DNA of 64,000 nt from Dechloromonas denitrificans (GTDB lineage: Bacteria; Pseudomonadota; Gammaproteobacteria; Burkholderiales; Rhodocyclaceae), in assembly GCF_020510665.1 (NCBI RefSeq), contig NZ_CP075187.1, forward strand, positions 2,983,001 to 3,047,000, in the 5' to 3' direction. The number at the start of each line of letters is the position of its first letter. Within the stretch, counting starts at the first letter, position 1. A model generated the notes under the pieces. The model worked only from the letters and a program-made list of their open reading frames with translations, searched no databases and was not told where the DNA came from. This document shows positions 1-9,242 of this stretch, one piece after another. The position numbers and the translations under genes were made by a program.

Positions 1-1455
1 GATTTCGCTGATTTCACCGTTCGAGCGCGCCAGCGCCTCGCGCGAACGACTGAAAAAGCTGGCCATTGAATCCGACAAGGTTTTGGAAAACGTTGCATCG
101 AGCATGGTTTCCCGCGTGTCGGCGGTCAACTGGCGCAAGCCGTCGAGACCGAGATGTCCGAAGAGATTGTTGGTCAGGGTCGAAAACACGCTGCGCACGG
201 CGTAATAGCGCTGCAGCCCCGACTCGAACTCGTCCTTTTCCGAGCGGACCTTGCCCATCATGTACTCGACCACGCCCTTGTTCTTGCCACGCAACTCGGT
301 CAATTCGGTCAGTTGCTCACGCAAGCCGAGCAGCCGCGAATCGAGCAGACCGCGAACGCGGCGGCTGACATCGCCGAATTCGCTCTCGGTGTTGTCGCAG
401 ACAATCTCGCGCTTGGCCGGGATCAGTTCTCCGGACAAGGCCGCTTCCAGCTGCGGCAAGCGGCTGCGCTGGAGCAATGCCTCGTCGCCATTGATTTTGG
501 CGACCAAGCCTTTCTGGGCCGAAACGGGAAAAACCTGCTCGACTGGCAATTCAAGCAGATCGGCGCAGTTATCCGCCTGCTTCTGAATCTCGGCATCGAT
601 TTCAGCCGGCGATTTCAACTCGTCCCATTGGCCGTCAATCTTGTTGAGAACCACCATGCGACCGCGCCGGGCGGTGCCGCGGTCGGCAATATGTTCGTTC
701 CAGATCGCCATGTCCGACTGGGTCAGACCGGTATCGGCTGCCAGGATGAAAAGGACGGCGTGCGCATTGGGCAGCAGCGACAAGGTCAGTTCCGGCTCGG
801 CGCCAATCGCGTTCAATCCCGGCGTATCGAGGATGACCAGGCCCTGCTTGAGCAGCGGATGCGGGAAGTTGATCACCGCATGGCGCCAGCGCGGCACTTC
901 GACCAGCCCGTCGGGGCCGACGCGATACAGGTCGATTTCTCCGTCGACCGCAGCAAAGCCAAGGCGCGAAGCCTCTTCCGGCGTGACACGCGTCGTTTCG
1001 CTGACGTGGCGCAGGGCGTCCTGCATCGCTTCCGGCGACGTGGTATCGAGCGGCACCTGCGTCCACTCGTCGGCAAAAGCCTTGTACTCGGTGACGCTCG
1101 AATTCGAGGCGCGGGTCTGGATCGGCAGGAGCTCGATGCGCGGCGAGCGCGCTTCGTCGAACAACAGCTCGGTCGGGCACATCGTTGTCCGGCCGGCCGA
1201 CGAAGGCAGCATCCGGCTACCGTATTCGGCAAAGAAGATGGCGTTGATCAGCTCGGACTTGCCGCGCGAGAACTCGGCCACGAAGGCGACATTGAGACGA
1301 TCTTCGCGCAAGCGGTCGAGCAACTGGGCGAGACGCAGATCGGTCTGCGCATCGGACAATTCATTATGCGTCAGCCAGGACTGGAACTCGACCAGTTGGG
1401 CGGAGAGGCCGGTGCGCCAGGCGGCGTAGGCAGCAAATTGCTTGGCAAGCGACAT
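1..1455 (-). CDS. Dynamin-family GTPase (C-terminus beyond the window)
   Basis: A large GTPase of the bacterial dynamin-like type, probably acting on membranes. The reading frame is open from an ATG at 1455 to the left edge, so at least 485 residues are present and the C-terminus is missing. A P-loop of the form FSRGKS lies at about residues 62-67, a DTPG switch at 210-213 and an NKID guanine-specificity motif at 271-274. The later part is rich in predicted helix, as expected for the middle and stalk regions. It is divergent from nothing obvious: mutM follows on the same strand upstream. The family is secure; the cellular role is not known from sequence. Confidence 0.85.
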   Translation of the reverse strand, partial: MSLAKQFAAYAAWRTGLSAQLVEFQSWLTHNELSDAQTDLRLAQLLDRLREDRLNVAFVAEFSRGKSELINAIFFAEYGSRMLPSSAGRTTMCPTELLFDEARSPRIELLPIQTRASNSSVTEYKAFADEWTQVPLDTTSPEAMQDALRHVSETTRVTPEEASRLGFAAVDGEIDLYRVGPDGLVEVPRWRHAVINFPHPLLKQGLVILDTPGLNAIGAEPELTLSLLPNAHAVLFILAADTGLTQSDMAIWNEHIADRGTARRGRMVVLNKIDGQWDELKSPAEIDAEIQKQADNCADLLELPVEQVFPVSAQKGLVAKINGDEALLQRSRLPQLEAALSGELIPAKREIVCDNTESEFGDVSRRVRGLLDSRLLGLREQLTELTELRGKNKGVVEYMMGKVRSEKDEFESGLQRYYAVRSVFSTLTNNLFGHLGLDGLRQLTADTRETMLDATFSKTLSDSMASFFSRSREALARSNGEISEI

Positions 1456-1517
1456 GTCGGATACCGGAGATACGTTGAGACGATTCAATCTAGCATAAAA
1501 ACAGAGGCTTGCTGCCG

Positions 1518-2351
1518 CTAATGCTGGCAACCGGGGCAGTAAAAAGTACTGCGTCCGGCCTGGCGCACTTGCTTGACCACCCCGCCGCAACGCAGACAGG
1601 GCTCGCCAGCCCGGTCGTAAACACCGACCTGGATCTGGAACCAGCCGCTGCTCCCGTCGCTGTGCATGTAGTTGCGAATGGTGCTGCCGCCAGCCGCAAT
1701 GGCATCCGACAGGGTTTGACGAATGGCCGGCACCAGCAGGCCGTAGCGCGCCTTGCTGATTTTATTGGCGGCACGCAACGGCGAAATACCGGCCCGGAAC
1801 AGACTTTCCGACGCATAGATATTGCCGATCCCGACCACCCGGTGCGAATCCATCAGCAGCGGCTTGATCGGCCCGGAACGTTTCAAATTTGCCTGATACA
1901 GCCAGTCGACCGTGAAATCGTCCGACAAGGGCTCGATGCCCTGAATGGCCAGCAAGGGATGCTGCTCGCTCTCCTCCGGCGGGCCGGGCTGCCAGAGAAT
2001 CAGTCCGAAACGGCGCGGGTCGGCAAAACGCAGCACATGACGCGCCAGGACCAGCTCGAAATGATCATGCTTGACGACGGGCTGGCCGTGCGCCACAAAG
2101 CGCAGGCTGCCCGACATGCCGAGATGCACCAGCAAGCTGCCTTGCACGCTGTCGCTGCGGCAATCGATCAACAGATACTTGCCGCGCCGGCGTATGCCGA
2201 CGATCCGGCAGCCCGGCAACAAGTCGCGCAACTCGACCGGAATGACATGGCGCAGCTTGGGCGAACGAATGATGACCTGCTCGATCTGCGCACCGAGCAG
2301 CTCGGGCTCCAGGCCGCGACGACAGACTTCGACTTCCGGCAATTCCGGCAT
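1518..2351 (-). CDS. mutM: Formamidopyrimidine-DNA glycosylase
   Basis: Base-excision repair enzyme that removes oxidised purines such as 8-oxoguanine and nicks the abasic site. The 277-residue product is of normal length. It begins MPELPEVE, so the catalytic Pro2 and Glu3 are present after removal of Met1. The C-terminus carries the zinc finger, with CLRC near residue 251 and CPGC near residue 272. A strong GGAGGAA ribosome site lies just upstream of the ATG. The gene is divergent from the TPR protein gene at 2441, and the 89-base gap must hold both promoters. Confidence 0.97.
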   Translation of the reverse strand: MPELPEVEVCRRGLEPELLGAQIEQVIIRSPKLRHVIPVELRDLLPGCRIVGIRRRGKYLLIDCRSDSVQGSLLVHLGMSGSLRFVAHGQPVVKHDHFELVLARHVLRFADPRRFGLILWQPGPPEESEQHPLLAIQGIEPLSDDFTVDWLYQANLKRSGPIKPLLMDSHRVVGIGNIYASESLFRAGISPLRAANKISKARYGLLVPAIRQTLSDAIAAGGSTIRNYMHSDGSSGWFQIQVGVYDRAGEPCLRCGGVVKQVRQAGRSTFYCPGCQH

Positions 2352-2440
2352 TGCTTGTTCCTCCGACGATTCCCAAATAACATCGCAAACTTACAGGATT
2401 CTATGCGTTCCAAGACGCATCTCCAGCCCGAAAGCGCCCC

Positions 2441-4168
2441 ATGCCACTGAAGACCATCACTGCCGTTCTCGCCATCAGCCTGGGCCTGGCCCATTCCGGC
2501 CTGCTGCTGGCGGCCGGCGAAACCCCGGCCAAGCCTTCCACCAAGCGACTGGCCGCAGCGGAAGCAGGCAGCAGTTCTTCCGAAAACCTGCTGGCCAGAA
2601 CGGTTTTCCAGGCACTGGTCGGCGAGTTCGCCCTGCAGCGCAACGATATCAAACTCGGCCTCGACGCCTGGGTCGATCTGGCTCGCCGGACACGCGACCC
2701 GAAAGTTATCGGCCGTGCCGCAGAAGTCGCCGGGCTGACCCGCCAGTACGACCTGGCCCTCGAACTGACCAAGATGTGGCTGGAAGTCGAGCCGGAATCG
2801 CAAGCGGCAAAACAACTGCAATCCTCGCTGCTCGTCACCGCCAACCGGCTTGACGACCTCGCGCCGCAAATTACCGCCCTGCTTGAACAGGACAAGGCCA
2901 GCCTGCCGGCCAACCTGATGCATCTGAATCGTCTGCTGGCCCGGCACAACGACAAAAAAGCCGTACAAAAGCTGGTCGACCGCGTCACGGCGCCCTATCA
3001 CGGCCTGGCCGAAGCCCACTTCGCCATGGGCCAGGCGGCCTTCAATGCCGGTGACAACCTGCGGGCGCTCGGCGAAACCGAGAAGGCACTGCAACTGCGC
3101 CCGGACTGGGAAGCCGCCGCACTGATTCGCACCCAATTGCAGGCCCGCCAATCGCCGGCCACGGCAATCGACAGCCTGCAAGACTTCATCAAACGCTACC
3201 CGGAGGCGCGCGATGCCCGCCTGGCGCTCGCCCGTCTGCTGATCAGCGAAAAACAGTACGACGCCGCCCGCAGCCAGTTCGACCGTTTGATCAAGGACAA
3301 CCCGGACAATCCCGAAGTAATTTACCCGGTAGCCATGCTCGCCCTGCAGCAAGGCGACATCGCCACCGGCCGGGCGCAACTGGAACGCCTGCTGCATACC
3401 GACATCAGCGACAAGAGCACGCCGCACTTCTTCCTCGGCCAGATCGAGCAGGATGAGAAAAAGCTCGATGCGGCGCTCGATCACTATCTGCAAGTCACCA
3501 GCGGCGAGCAATACATTGCCGCCCGCTCACGGGCTGCGCAGATTCTGCTGCAACAGGGAAAGAACGAAGAAGCCCGGACGCTGCTGCACGAAACACGCGG
3601 CAGCAGCAATGCCGAACGAACCCAGCTGACGATGGCGGAAGCCCAGTTGCTGCGTGAAGCGGGACGCCATACCGAAGCCTTCACCCTGCTCGAAACGGCC
3701 CTGAAGAATCAGCCGGACAGCCCGGAATTGCTCTATGAAAGCGCGTTGACCGCGGAACGCCTGGGCAAGCCCGATGTTCTCGAAGCCCACCTGACCCGAC
3801 TGCTCAAGATTGCGCCGGACCACGCCCACGCACTGAACGCACTCGGTTACTCATGGGCCGACCGCAACATCCGCCTGCCCGAAGCCTACGAACTGATTTC
3901 CCGCGCGCTCAGCCTGATGCCGGAAGACCCTTTCATCATGGACAGCCTCGGCTGGGTGCTCTACCGCCAAGGCAAGCTCGGCGAAGCACTGACGACGCTG
4001 CAACGCGCCTACAGTCTGAAAGCCGACCCGGAGATTGCCGCCCACATCGGCGAATTGCTCTGGGCCATGAACCGCAAAGACGAGGCTCGCCGCCTGCTGA
4101 GCGAAGCCGCGCGCCAGAACCCGGACAGCGAAGTCCTGAACGCCACCATCAAGAAATTGCTGCCTTGA
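2441..4168 (+). CDS. Exported tetratricopeptide-repeat protein upstream of lolB
   Basis: A 575-residue protein with an N-terminal signal sequence (hydrophobic residues about 5-25, then AAGETP) followed by tandem TPR-like helical pairs over almost the whole length. No catalytic domain is visible, so it is probably a periplasmic or outer-membrane-associated scaffold. It heads the TPR-lolB-ispE run; its TGA overlaps the TTG start of lolB, which suggests translational coupling. In betaproteobacteria a TPR protein is commonly found here. The family assignment rests on repeat pattern; the partner is unknown. Confidence 0.85.
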   Translation: MPLKTITAVLAISLGLAHSGLLLAAGETPAKPSTKRLAAAEAGSSSSENLLARTVFQALVGEFALQRNDIKLGLDAWVDLARRTRDPKVIGRAAEVAGLTRQYDLALELTKMWLEVEPESQAAKQLQSSLLVTANRLDDLAPQITALLEQDKASLPANLMHLNRLLARHNDKKAVQKLVDRVTAPYHGLAEAHFAMGQAAFNAGDNLRALGETEKALQLRPDWEAAALIRTQLQARQSPATAIDSLQDFIKRYPEARDARLALARLLISEKQYDAARSQFDRLIKDNPDNPEVIYPVAMLALQQGDIATGRAQLERLLHTDISDKSTPHFFLGQIEQDEKKLDAALDHYLQVTSGEQYIAARSRAAQILLQQGKNEEARTLLHETRGSSNAERTQLTMAEAQLLREAGRHTEAFTLLETALKNQPDSPELLYESALTAERLGKPDVLEAHLTRLLKIAPDHAHALNALGYSWADRNIRLPEAYELISRALSLMPEDPFIMDSLGWVLYRQGKLGEALTTLQRAYSLKADPEIAAHIGELLWAMNRKDEARRLLSEAARQNPDSEVLNATIKKLLP

Positions 4169-4734
4169 AAAAAGGAGTCATCGCACTGTGCGCCAGCCTG
4201 CTGCTCGGTGCATGCGCCAGTGCGCCGCTCGCCCCTTTGCCGGCCCGCGACCAGATTCGCGACTTCGCACTTGAAGCACGCTTCGCACTGCGCGTCACCC
4301 AGGCCGGCCAAAAAACCGAGAATGCCGGCGGTCGACTCAGCTGGGAGCACAAAAATGGCAACAACCACCTGCTGATCGCCAATCCGCTCGGCTTTGCCCT
4401 GGCCGAGATCGACACCACCCCCGAACTTTCCCGCCTGCAAACCGCAGATGGCAAAACCCGCACCTCGCCGGATGCCGAAGCATTGATTGAAGAAGTCACC
4501 GGCCAGCGCCTGCCGATCATCCGGCTGCCGGGCTGGCTGCTCGGCCAGAATCCGGGGCCGGATACCCGGCTGGACCCGAACGGACGACCATCCCAGCGCC
4601 ACGAAGCCGGCTGGACCATCGACTACACCTATGCCGACGACCATCCGGATGCCTTGCCCGAGCGCCTGACGCTGAACCGCGATGGAGAAATCGAACTGCG
4701 CCTGCGCATTGAAGAATGGAAAGTACACCCATGA
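4165..4734 (+). CDS. lolB: Outer-membrane lipoprotein LolB
   Basis: Receives lipoproteins from LolA and inserts them into the outer membrane. I place the start at the TTG at 4165 because it gives a short lipoprotein signal peptide ending in LLGAC, with the lipidated Cys at residue 16, and because it overlaps the stop of the TPR gene. The mature part, about 170 residues, has the LolB pattern, including the tract around LPGWLLG and the late WTIDYTY strand. The stop overlaps the ispE ATG as ATGA. LolB followed by IspE is a conserved order. The TTG start is inference. Confidence 0.9.
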   Translation: MKKGVIALCASLLLGACASAPLAPLPARDQIRDFALEARFALRVTQAGQKTENAGGRLSWEHKNGNNHLLIANPLGFALAEIDTTPELSRLQTADGKTRTSPDAEALIEEVTGQRLPIIRLPGWLLGQNPGPDTRLDPNGRPSQRHEAGWTIDYTYADDHPDALPERLTLNRDGEIELRLRIEEWKVHP

Positions 4735-5576
4735 ATGACTGGAACTGGGACAGCCAATGGCCGGCACCGGCCAAACTCAACCTGTTCCTGCACGTCGTCG
4801 GACGGCGGGCGGATGGCTATCACTTACTGCAAACAGTCTTCCGCTTCATCGACCGGGCCGACCGGCTACGCTTCAGCCCGCGCAGCGACGGCCAAATCGT
4901 GCTCGCCACGCCTATCCCCGGCGTCCCGCCCGACAGCGACCTGACCGTCCGTGCCGCCCGTCTGCTGCAGCAAGCCAGCGGCTGCACTCAAGGAGCGACA
5001 ATCGAACTCGACAAGAAACTGCCGATGGGAGGCGGACTCGGCGGCGGCAGTTCCGACGCTGCCACCGTCCTGGTCGCGCTCAACCACCTCTGGCAAACCG
5101 GCCTCTCGCGTCCGGCGCTGGAAAAACTGGGGCTGACACTGGGCGCCGATGTTCCGGTATTCGTACACGGCCGCAATACCTTTGCCGAAGGCATCGGCGA
5201 AGCCTTCACCGACGTCGACCTCCCGGCAGCGAGCTATCTCGTCCTGCATCCTGCGGTCAACGTCCCGACTCCGGCCATTTTCGGCGCCGCCGAACTCAAG
5301 CGCGACACGCCGGCCATCGCACCGGGCGACTGGCGCCATGGTGACGGGCACAATGACCTGCAAACGGTGGCCTGTGCAAAATTTCCGGCAGTTGCCGAAC
5401 ATCTCGACTGGCTTCGCCAATACGCCCCGCAAGCCATGATGACCGGCTCCGGCGCCTGCGTATTCGCCGAATTTTCCAGCCGCAGCACTGCCGAAACCGT
5501 CTTCGCCCGACTGCCGGCCGGCATGAGCGGCTGGCTGGCGGAAGGGCTACCGGCGCATCCATTAGCAAAAATCTGA
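4731..5576 (+). CDS. ispE: 4-diphosphocytidyl-2-C-methyl-D-erythritol kinase
   Basis: GHMP-family kinase of the non-mevalonate isoprenoid pathway; it phosphorylates the 2-hydroxyl of CDP-methylerythritol. The product has 281 residues from the ATG that overlaps the lolB stop; an in-frame ATG at 4716 would lie inside lolB and is less likely. The PAKLNLFLHV start, the glycine-rich ATP loop PMGGGLGGGSSDAA (about residue 98) and the C-terminal MTGSGACVF motif are all present. The tRNA-Gln promoter starts nine bases after the stop codon. Confidence 0.97.
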   Translation: MNDWNWDSQWPAPAKLNLFLHVVGRRADGYHLLQTVFRFIDRADRLRFSPRSDGQIVLATPIPGVPPDSDLTVRAARLLQQASGCTQGATIELDKKLPMGGGLGGGSSDAATVLVALNHLWQTGLSRPALEKLGLTLGADVPVFVHGRNTFAEGIGEAFTDVDLPAASYLVLHPAVNVPTPAIFGAAELKRDTPAIAPGDWRHGDGHNDLQTVACAKFPAVAEHLDWLRQYAPQAMMTGSGACVFAEFSSRSTAETVFARLPAGMSGWLAEGLPAHPLAKI

Positions 5577-5584
5577 AAAAGTAG

Positions 5585-5613
5585 TGGACAGCACGAAGAA
5601 CGATCTGTAATAT
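5585..5613 (+). promoter_or_regulatory. Sigma-70 promoter of tRNA-Gln
   Basis: TGGACA at 5585-5590 and TAATAT at 5608-5613 are separated by 17 bases. The bases after the -10 box (TCGCGCC) form a GC-rich discriminator, the kind found at stable-RNA promoters subject to stringent control. Initiation would fall near 5620, about 34 bases before the tRNA. Confidence 0.8.
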
Positions 5614-5653
5614 TCGCGCCTCGTTCGCACACGAACCCGTGCAAACGATCCGC

Positions 5654-5730
5654 TGGGGAGTCGCCAAGTTGGTCAAGGCACCGGATTTTGATTCCGGCAT
5701 TCGAAGGTTCGAATCCTTCTTCCCCAGCCA
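5654..5730 (+). tRNA. tRNA-Gln (anticodon TTG)
   Basis: A complete cloverleaf. The acceptor stem starts TGGGG and closes with CCCCA, followed by discriminator G and an encoded CCA (5728-5730). The anticodon stem CCGGA/TCCGG encloses the loop TTTTGAT with anticodon TTG at 5688-5690, and the T arm has GGTTCGAATCC. It lies between ispE and prs, a conserved position in this group. Confidence 0.97.
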
Positions 5731-5739
5731 AGTTTCCTT

Positions 5740-5762
5740 CGGGCAGGCCTAAAACCTGCCCG
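5740..5762 (+). terminator. Hairpin between tRNA-Gln and prs
   Basis: A perfect 8-bp stem (CGGGCAGG / CCTGCCCG) with a 7-base loop, followed by ATTTCC. The T run is short, so it may be a weak terminator of the tRNA transcript, an attenuator before prs or a processing signal. Confidence 0.5.
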
Positions 5763-5811
5763 ATTTCCATTGTGGCACGCAAAATATGCATACGCCCTGA
5801 GGGATGTTGAT

Positions 5812-6762
5812 ATGGCCTACAACAGCTTGATGGTCTTTACCGGCAACGCCAACCCAAAACTGGCAGCCGACGTCGCAACGCAACTCAACGTCGATCTTGG
5901 GCGCGCCAATGTCGGCCGCTTCTCGGACGGCGAAGTCAGCGTTGAACTCCAGGAACACGTCCGCGGTCGCGACATTTTCGTGCTGCAATCGACCTGCGCC
6001 CCGTGCAACGACAACCTGATGGAACTTCTCGTCGTTGTCGACTCGCTGAAGCGTGCCTCGGCCGGCCGGATCACCGCCGCCATCCCCTACTTCGGCTACG
6101 CCCGCCAGGATCGCCGTTCGCGTTCGTCGCGCGTGCCGATCGCTGCCAAGCTGGTCGCCAACATGCTGGCCGCCTCCGGCGTCGACCGCGTGCTGACCAT
6201 GGACTTGCACGCCGAACAGATCCAGGGCTTCTTCGATATTCCGGTCGATAACATCTACGCCCTGCCGATCCTGCTCGAAGACATCCTCAAGCAGAATTAC
6301 GAAAACCCGATGGTCGTTTCGCCGGACCATGGCGGCGTCGTTCGCGCCCGTTCGCTGGCCAAGCGCCTCGAATGCGACCTGGCGATCATCGACAAGCGCC
6401 GTCCGAAAGCCAACGTCTCCGAAGTGATGAACATCATCGGTGAAGTCGACGGCCGCACCTGCATCATCATGGACGACATGGTCGACACCGCCGGCACGCT
6501 GTGCAAGGCCGCCACCGCACTCAAGCAGCACGGCGCCAAGAAGGTTGTCGCCTACTGCACGCACCCGGTTCTTTCCGGCCCGGCCGTCGAGCGCGTCAAT
6601 TCGTCCGACCTCGACGCACTGGTCGTCACCGACACCATTCCGCTGCGCGACGATGCTGCTGCCTCACCGCGCATCCGCCAGCTGTCCGTGGCCGACATCA
6701 TGGCCGAAACCATTCGCCGGATCAGCAACGACGACTCCGTCTCGTCGCTGTTCATCGACTAA
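5812..6762 (+). CDS. prs: Ribose-phosphate pyrophosphokinase
   Basis: Makes phosphoribosyl pyrophosphate from ribose 5-phosphate and ATP, feeding nucleotide, histidine, tryptophan and NAD synthesis. The start at 5812 gives 316 residues, matching the family, and has a GAGG ribosome site; an upstream in-frame ATG at 5770 is rejected because the family begins at the [12 protein letters not shown] region. The [11 protein letters not shown] segment and the PRPP-binding loop in the DDMVDTAGT region are intact. It sits between tRNA-Gln and rplY in the usual order. Confidence 0.97.
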   Translation: MAYNSLMVFTGNANPKLAADVATQLNVDLGRANVGRFSDGEVSVELQEHVRGRDIFVLQSTCAPCNDNLMELLVVVDSLKRASAGRITAAIPYFGYARQDRRSRSSRVPIAAKLVANMLAASGVDRVLTMDLHAEQIQGFFDIPVDNIYALPILLEDILKQNYENPMVVSPDHGGVVRARSLAKRLECDLAIIDKRRPKANVSEVMNIIGEVDGRTCIIMDDMVDTAGTLCKAATALKQHGAKKVVAYCTHPVLSGPAVERVNSSDLDALVVTDTIPLRDDAAASPRIRQLSVADIMAETIRRISNDDSVSSLFID

Positions 6763-6817
6763 GTTTTTTTAACCTTCCCGTTCTGGTCGCGGACCGGGAA
6801 ATTACTGGAGTATCACC

Positions 6818-7420
6818 ATGCAATTCGAACTTATCGCTCAAGCGCGTACGCTGCAGGGAACGGGTGCGAGCCGCCGCCTGCGTCGCGCTGGCACCGTCCC
6901 GGGCATCGTCTACGGCGGCGAAGCTGCCCCGGTCGCCATCGAAACCAACCACAACGATCTGCTGCTCAAGCTGAAGAAGGAAGCCTTCCACGCTTCCATC
7001 ATCAACATCGTGATCGATGGCAAGAAAGAACAGGTTCTGCTGCGCGATTTCCAGACGCACGCCTACAAGCCGCTCGTCCTGCACATCGACTTCCAGCGCG
7101 TTGACGCCACCCACGAACTGCACATCAAGGTGCCGCTCCACTTCATCAACGAAGAAGTCGCTCCGGGCGTCAAGCTCAACGGCGGCCTGGTCAACCACGT
7201 TCTGACCGAAGTCGACGTGCACTGCCTGGCCAAGGATCTGCCGGAATTCATCGAAGTCGACCTGGCTGCCCTGAAGGTTGGCGACAGCATTCACCTCTCC
7301 CAGCTCAAGCTGCCGAATGGCGTCAAGCTGGTTGCCCACACTTCTGACGACGTCGTCGTCGGTATCGTTGGCAAGGGCGGTGCTTCCGAAGCCGCTGAAG
7401 GCGAAGCTGCTGCCGAGTAA
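6818..7420 (+). CDS. rplY: Ribosomal protein L25 (general stress protein Ctc type)
   Basis: Binds 5S rRNA in the large ribosomal subunit. At 200 residues it is the long Ctc/TL5 form, with the N-terminal L25 fold (about 1-95) and a C-terminal beta domain ending in an Ala/Glu-rich tail. Clear GGAG ribosome site ahead of the ATG. The 55-base gap after prs contains a T run and an imperfect inverted repeat (TTCCC...GGGAA), so prs and rplY may be partly separately controlled. Confidence 0.96.
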   Translation: MQFELIAQARTLQGTGASRRLRRAGTVPGIVYGGEAAPVAIETNHNDLLLKLKKEAFHASIINIVIDGKKEQVLLRDFQTHAYKPLVLHIDFQRVDATHELHIKVPLHFINEEVAPGVKLNGGLVNHVLTEVDVHCLAKDLPEFIEVDLAALKVGDSIHLSQLKLPNGVKLVAHTSDDVVVGIVGKGGASEAAEGEAAAE

Positions 7421-7442
7421 TTTCGGACACGCTGCTGCACTG

Positions 7443-7476
7443 GCCGCCGCTGGCAAATTGCCGCCGGCGGCTTTTT
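7443..7476 (+). terminator. Intrinsic terminator after rplY
   Basis: GCCGCCG at 7443-7449 pairs with CGGCGGC at 7465-7471, immediately followed by TTTTT at 7472-7476. It lies between rplY and pth, so pth and ychF may depend on readthrough or on their own promoter. Confidence 0.75.
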
Positions 7477-7489
7477 CGCGCTTGCACCC

Positions 7490-8068
7490 ATGAATCCACC
7501 TCGTCTCATCGTCGGTCTCGGCAATCCCGGACCGGAATACGAAGCCACCCGACACAATGTCGGCTTTTGGTTTGTCGACCAGCTGGCCGACAAGCTGAAA
7601 GCACCGCTCGCCCTCCAGCCCAAATTCTTTGGTCGGGCCGGTCGCGCCGGCGAAACCTGGCTGCTCGAACCGACCACGTTCATGAACCGCTCCGGTCAGG
7701 CGGTCGCAGCACTGGCCAATTTCTACAAGATTCCCCCGGCCGAGATCCTCGTCATTCACGATGAACTCGACCTGCCGCCCGGCGGCATCCGCCTCAAGCA
7801 GGGCGGCGGCAACGGCGGCCACAACGGCCTGAAGGATATTCAGGCCAAACTCGGCACCCCGGACTTCTGGCGCCTGCGCATCGGCATCGGCCATCCACGC
7901 ACCCTCGGCCTGTCGCAACAGGTGGTTGATTTCGTGCTGCACCAGCCGCGCAAGGAAGAAATGCCGGATATCGAACACGCCCTCGCCCGCTGCCTGCTGG
8001 CCTGGCCCAAACTTGCCGCCGGAGATTTTGCCGGCGCTCAACAACAGTTGCACGGCAAAGCCGTTTAG
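7490..8068 (+). CDS. pth: Peptidyl-tRNA hydrolase
   Basis: Recycles peptidyl-tRNA that drops off ribosomes by cutting the ester bond between peptide and tRNA. The 192-residue product has the family start [11 protein letters not shown], the catalytic His at residue 22 in the TRHNVG motif, and the [10 protein letters not shown] segment with the conserved Asp. Length is normal. It is followed after 25 bases by ychF, the usual neighbour. Confidence 0.97.
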   Translation: MNPPRLIVGLGNPGPEYEATRHNVGFWFVDQLADKLKAPLALQPKFFGRAGRAGETWLLEPTTFMNRSGQAVAALANFYKIPPAEILVIHDELDLPPGGIRLKQGGGNGGHNGLKDIQAKLGTPDFWRLRIGIGHPRTLGLSQQVVDFVLHQPRKEEMPDIEHALARCLLAWPKLAAGDFAGAQQQLHGKAV

Positions 8069-8093
8069 TTGGCAACCTTCCAGGAAAAACTCC

Positions 8094-9185
8094 ATGTCTT
8101 TGAAATGCGGCATCGTCGGCCTGCCCAACGTCGGCAAATCCACCCTGTTCAACGCCCTGACCAAGTCGGGCATTGCGGCGGAAAACTATCCCTTCTGCAC
8201 CATCGAGCCGAATGTCGGCATCGTCGAAGTGCCGGACAAGCGCATGGCCCAGCTCGCCGCCATCGTCAAACCGCAGAAGATGCAGCCGGCGATTGTCGAG
8301 TTCGTCGATATCGCCGGACTGGTGGCCGGTGCCTCCAAGGGTGAAGGCCTGGGCAACCAGTTCCTCGCCAACATCCGCGAAACCGATGCCATCGTGCATG
8401 TCGTGCGCTGCTTCTCCGACGACAATGTGATCCACGTTTCCGGCGGGGTCGATCCGCTGCGCGATATCGAAGTCATCGATACCGAACTGGCGCTGGCCGA
8501 CATGGCCTCCGTCGAAAAGGCGCTCAACCGCTACCGTCGCCCGGCCAGCTCCGGCGACAAGGAAGCCAAGGCGCTGGTCGCCGTGCTCGAAAAATGTTTC
8601 ACCCAGCTCGACCAGGCCAAGGCGATTCGTGCGCTCGACCTTTCCAAGGAAGAACTGGCGCTGATCAAGCCGTTCTGCATGATCACCGGCAAGCCGGTGC
8701 TCTACGTTGCCAACGTCGCCGAAAGCGGTTTCGAGAACAATCCGCTGCTCGACGCGGTACGCGCTCATGCGGCCACCGAAAAGGCCGAAGTCGTTTCCGT
8801 CTGCGCCGCCATCGAAGCCGAAATCGCCGATCTCGACGACGAAGAAAAGCAGATGTTCCTGGCCGACCTCGGCCTTGAGGAACCGGGCCTCGACCGTCTG
8901 ATTCACGCCGGTTACAAGCTGCTTGGCCTGTCGACCTACTTCACCGCCGGCGTCAAGGAAGTGCGCGCCTGGACCATCCACCAGGGCGATACCGCCCCGC
9001 AGGCAGCCGGTGTGATCCACACCGATTTCGAGCGCGGCTTCATTCGCGCCCAGACCATCGCCTTTGACGATTTCATCACCTACAAGGGTGAAGCGGGCGC
9101 CAAGGAAGCGGGCAAGATGCGCGCCGAAGGCAAGGAATACATCGTCAAGGATGGCGATGTGCTGAACTTCCTGTTCAACGTCTGA
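8094..9185 (+). CDS. ychF: Redox-regulated ATPase/GTPase YchF
   Basis: Obg-family P-loop NTPase (OLA1/YchF) that binds ribosomes and prefers ATP. The ATG at 8094 gives 363 residues, the family length; the frame is open further upstream but that stretch overlaps pth. The P-loop GLPNVGKST is at residues 9-17. The C-terminal TGS-like domain ends with the FEVRGFI-type strand and [10 protein letters not shown] redundant helper of translation and stress control in other bacteria. Confidence 0.97.
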   Translation: MSLKCGIVGLPNVGKSTLFNALTKSGIAAENYPFCTIEPNVGIVEVPDKRMAQLAAIVKPQKMQPAIVEFVDIAGLVAGASKGEGLGNQFLANIRETDAIVHVVRCFSDDNVIHVSGGVDPLRDIEVIDTELALADMASVEKALNRYRRPASSGDKEAKALVAVLEKCFTQLDQAKAIRALDLSKEELALIKPFCMITGKPVLYVANVAESGFENNPLLDAVRAHAATEKAEVVSVCAAIEAEIADLDDEEKQMFLADLGLEEPGLDRLIHAGYKLLGLSTYFTAGVKEVRAWTIHQGDTAPQAAGVIHTDFERGFIRAQTIAFDDFITYKGEAGAKEAGKMRAEGKEYIVKDGDVLNFLFNV

Positions 9186-9242
9186 CCCAGCTTCACCGGC
9201 AAGACTGTCACAAGCCATGGCCCTCCCCCCTGAGCTCGCCGC

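Noticed and set aside
154..1521. Plus-strand 455-residue frame opposite the GTPase
   Set aside because: Shadow of the minus-strand dynamin-like gene, which has clear G motifs; the plus frame has no domain.
2168..3511. Minus-strand 447-residue frame across the TPR gene
   Set aside because: Antisense to the TPR repeats and running into mutM in another frame; no ribosome site or family.
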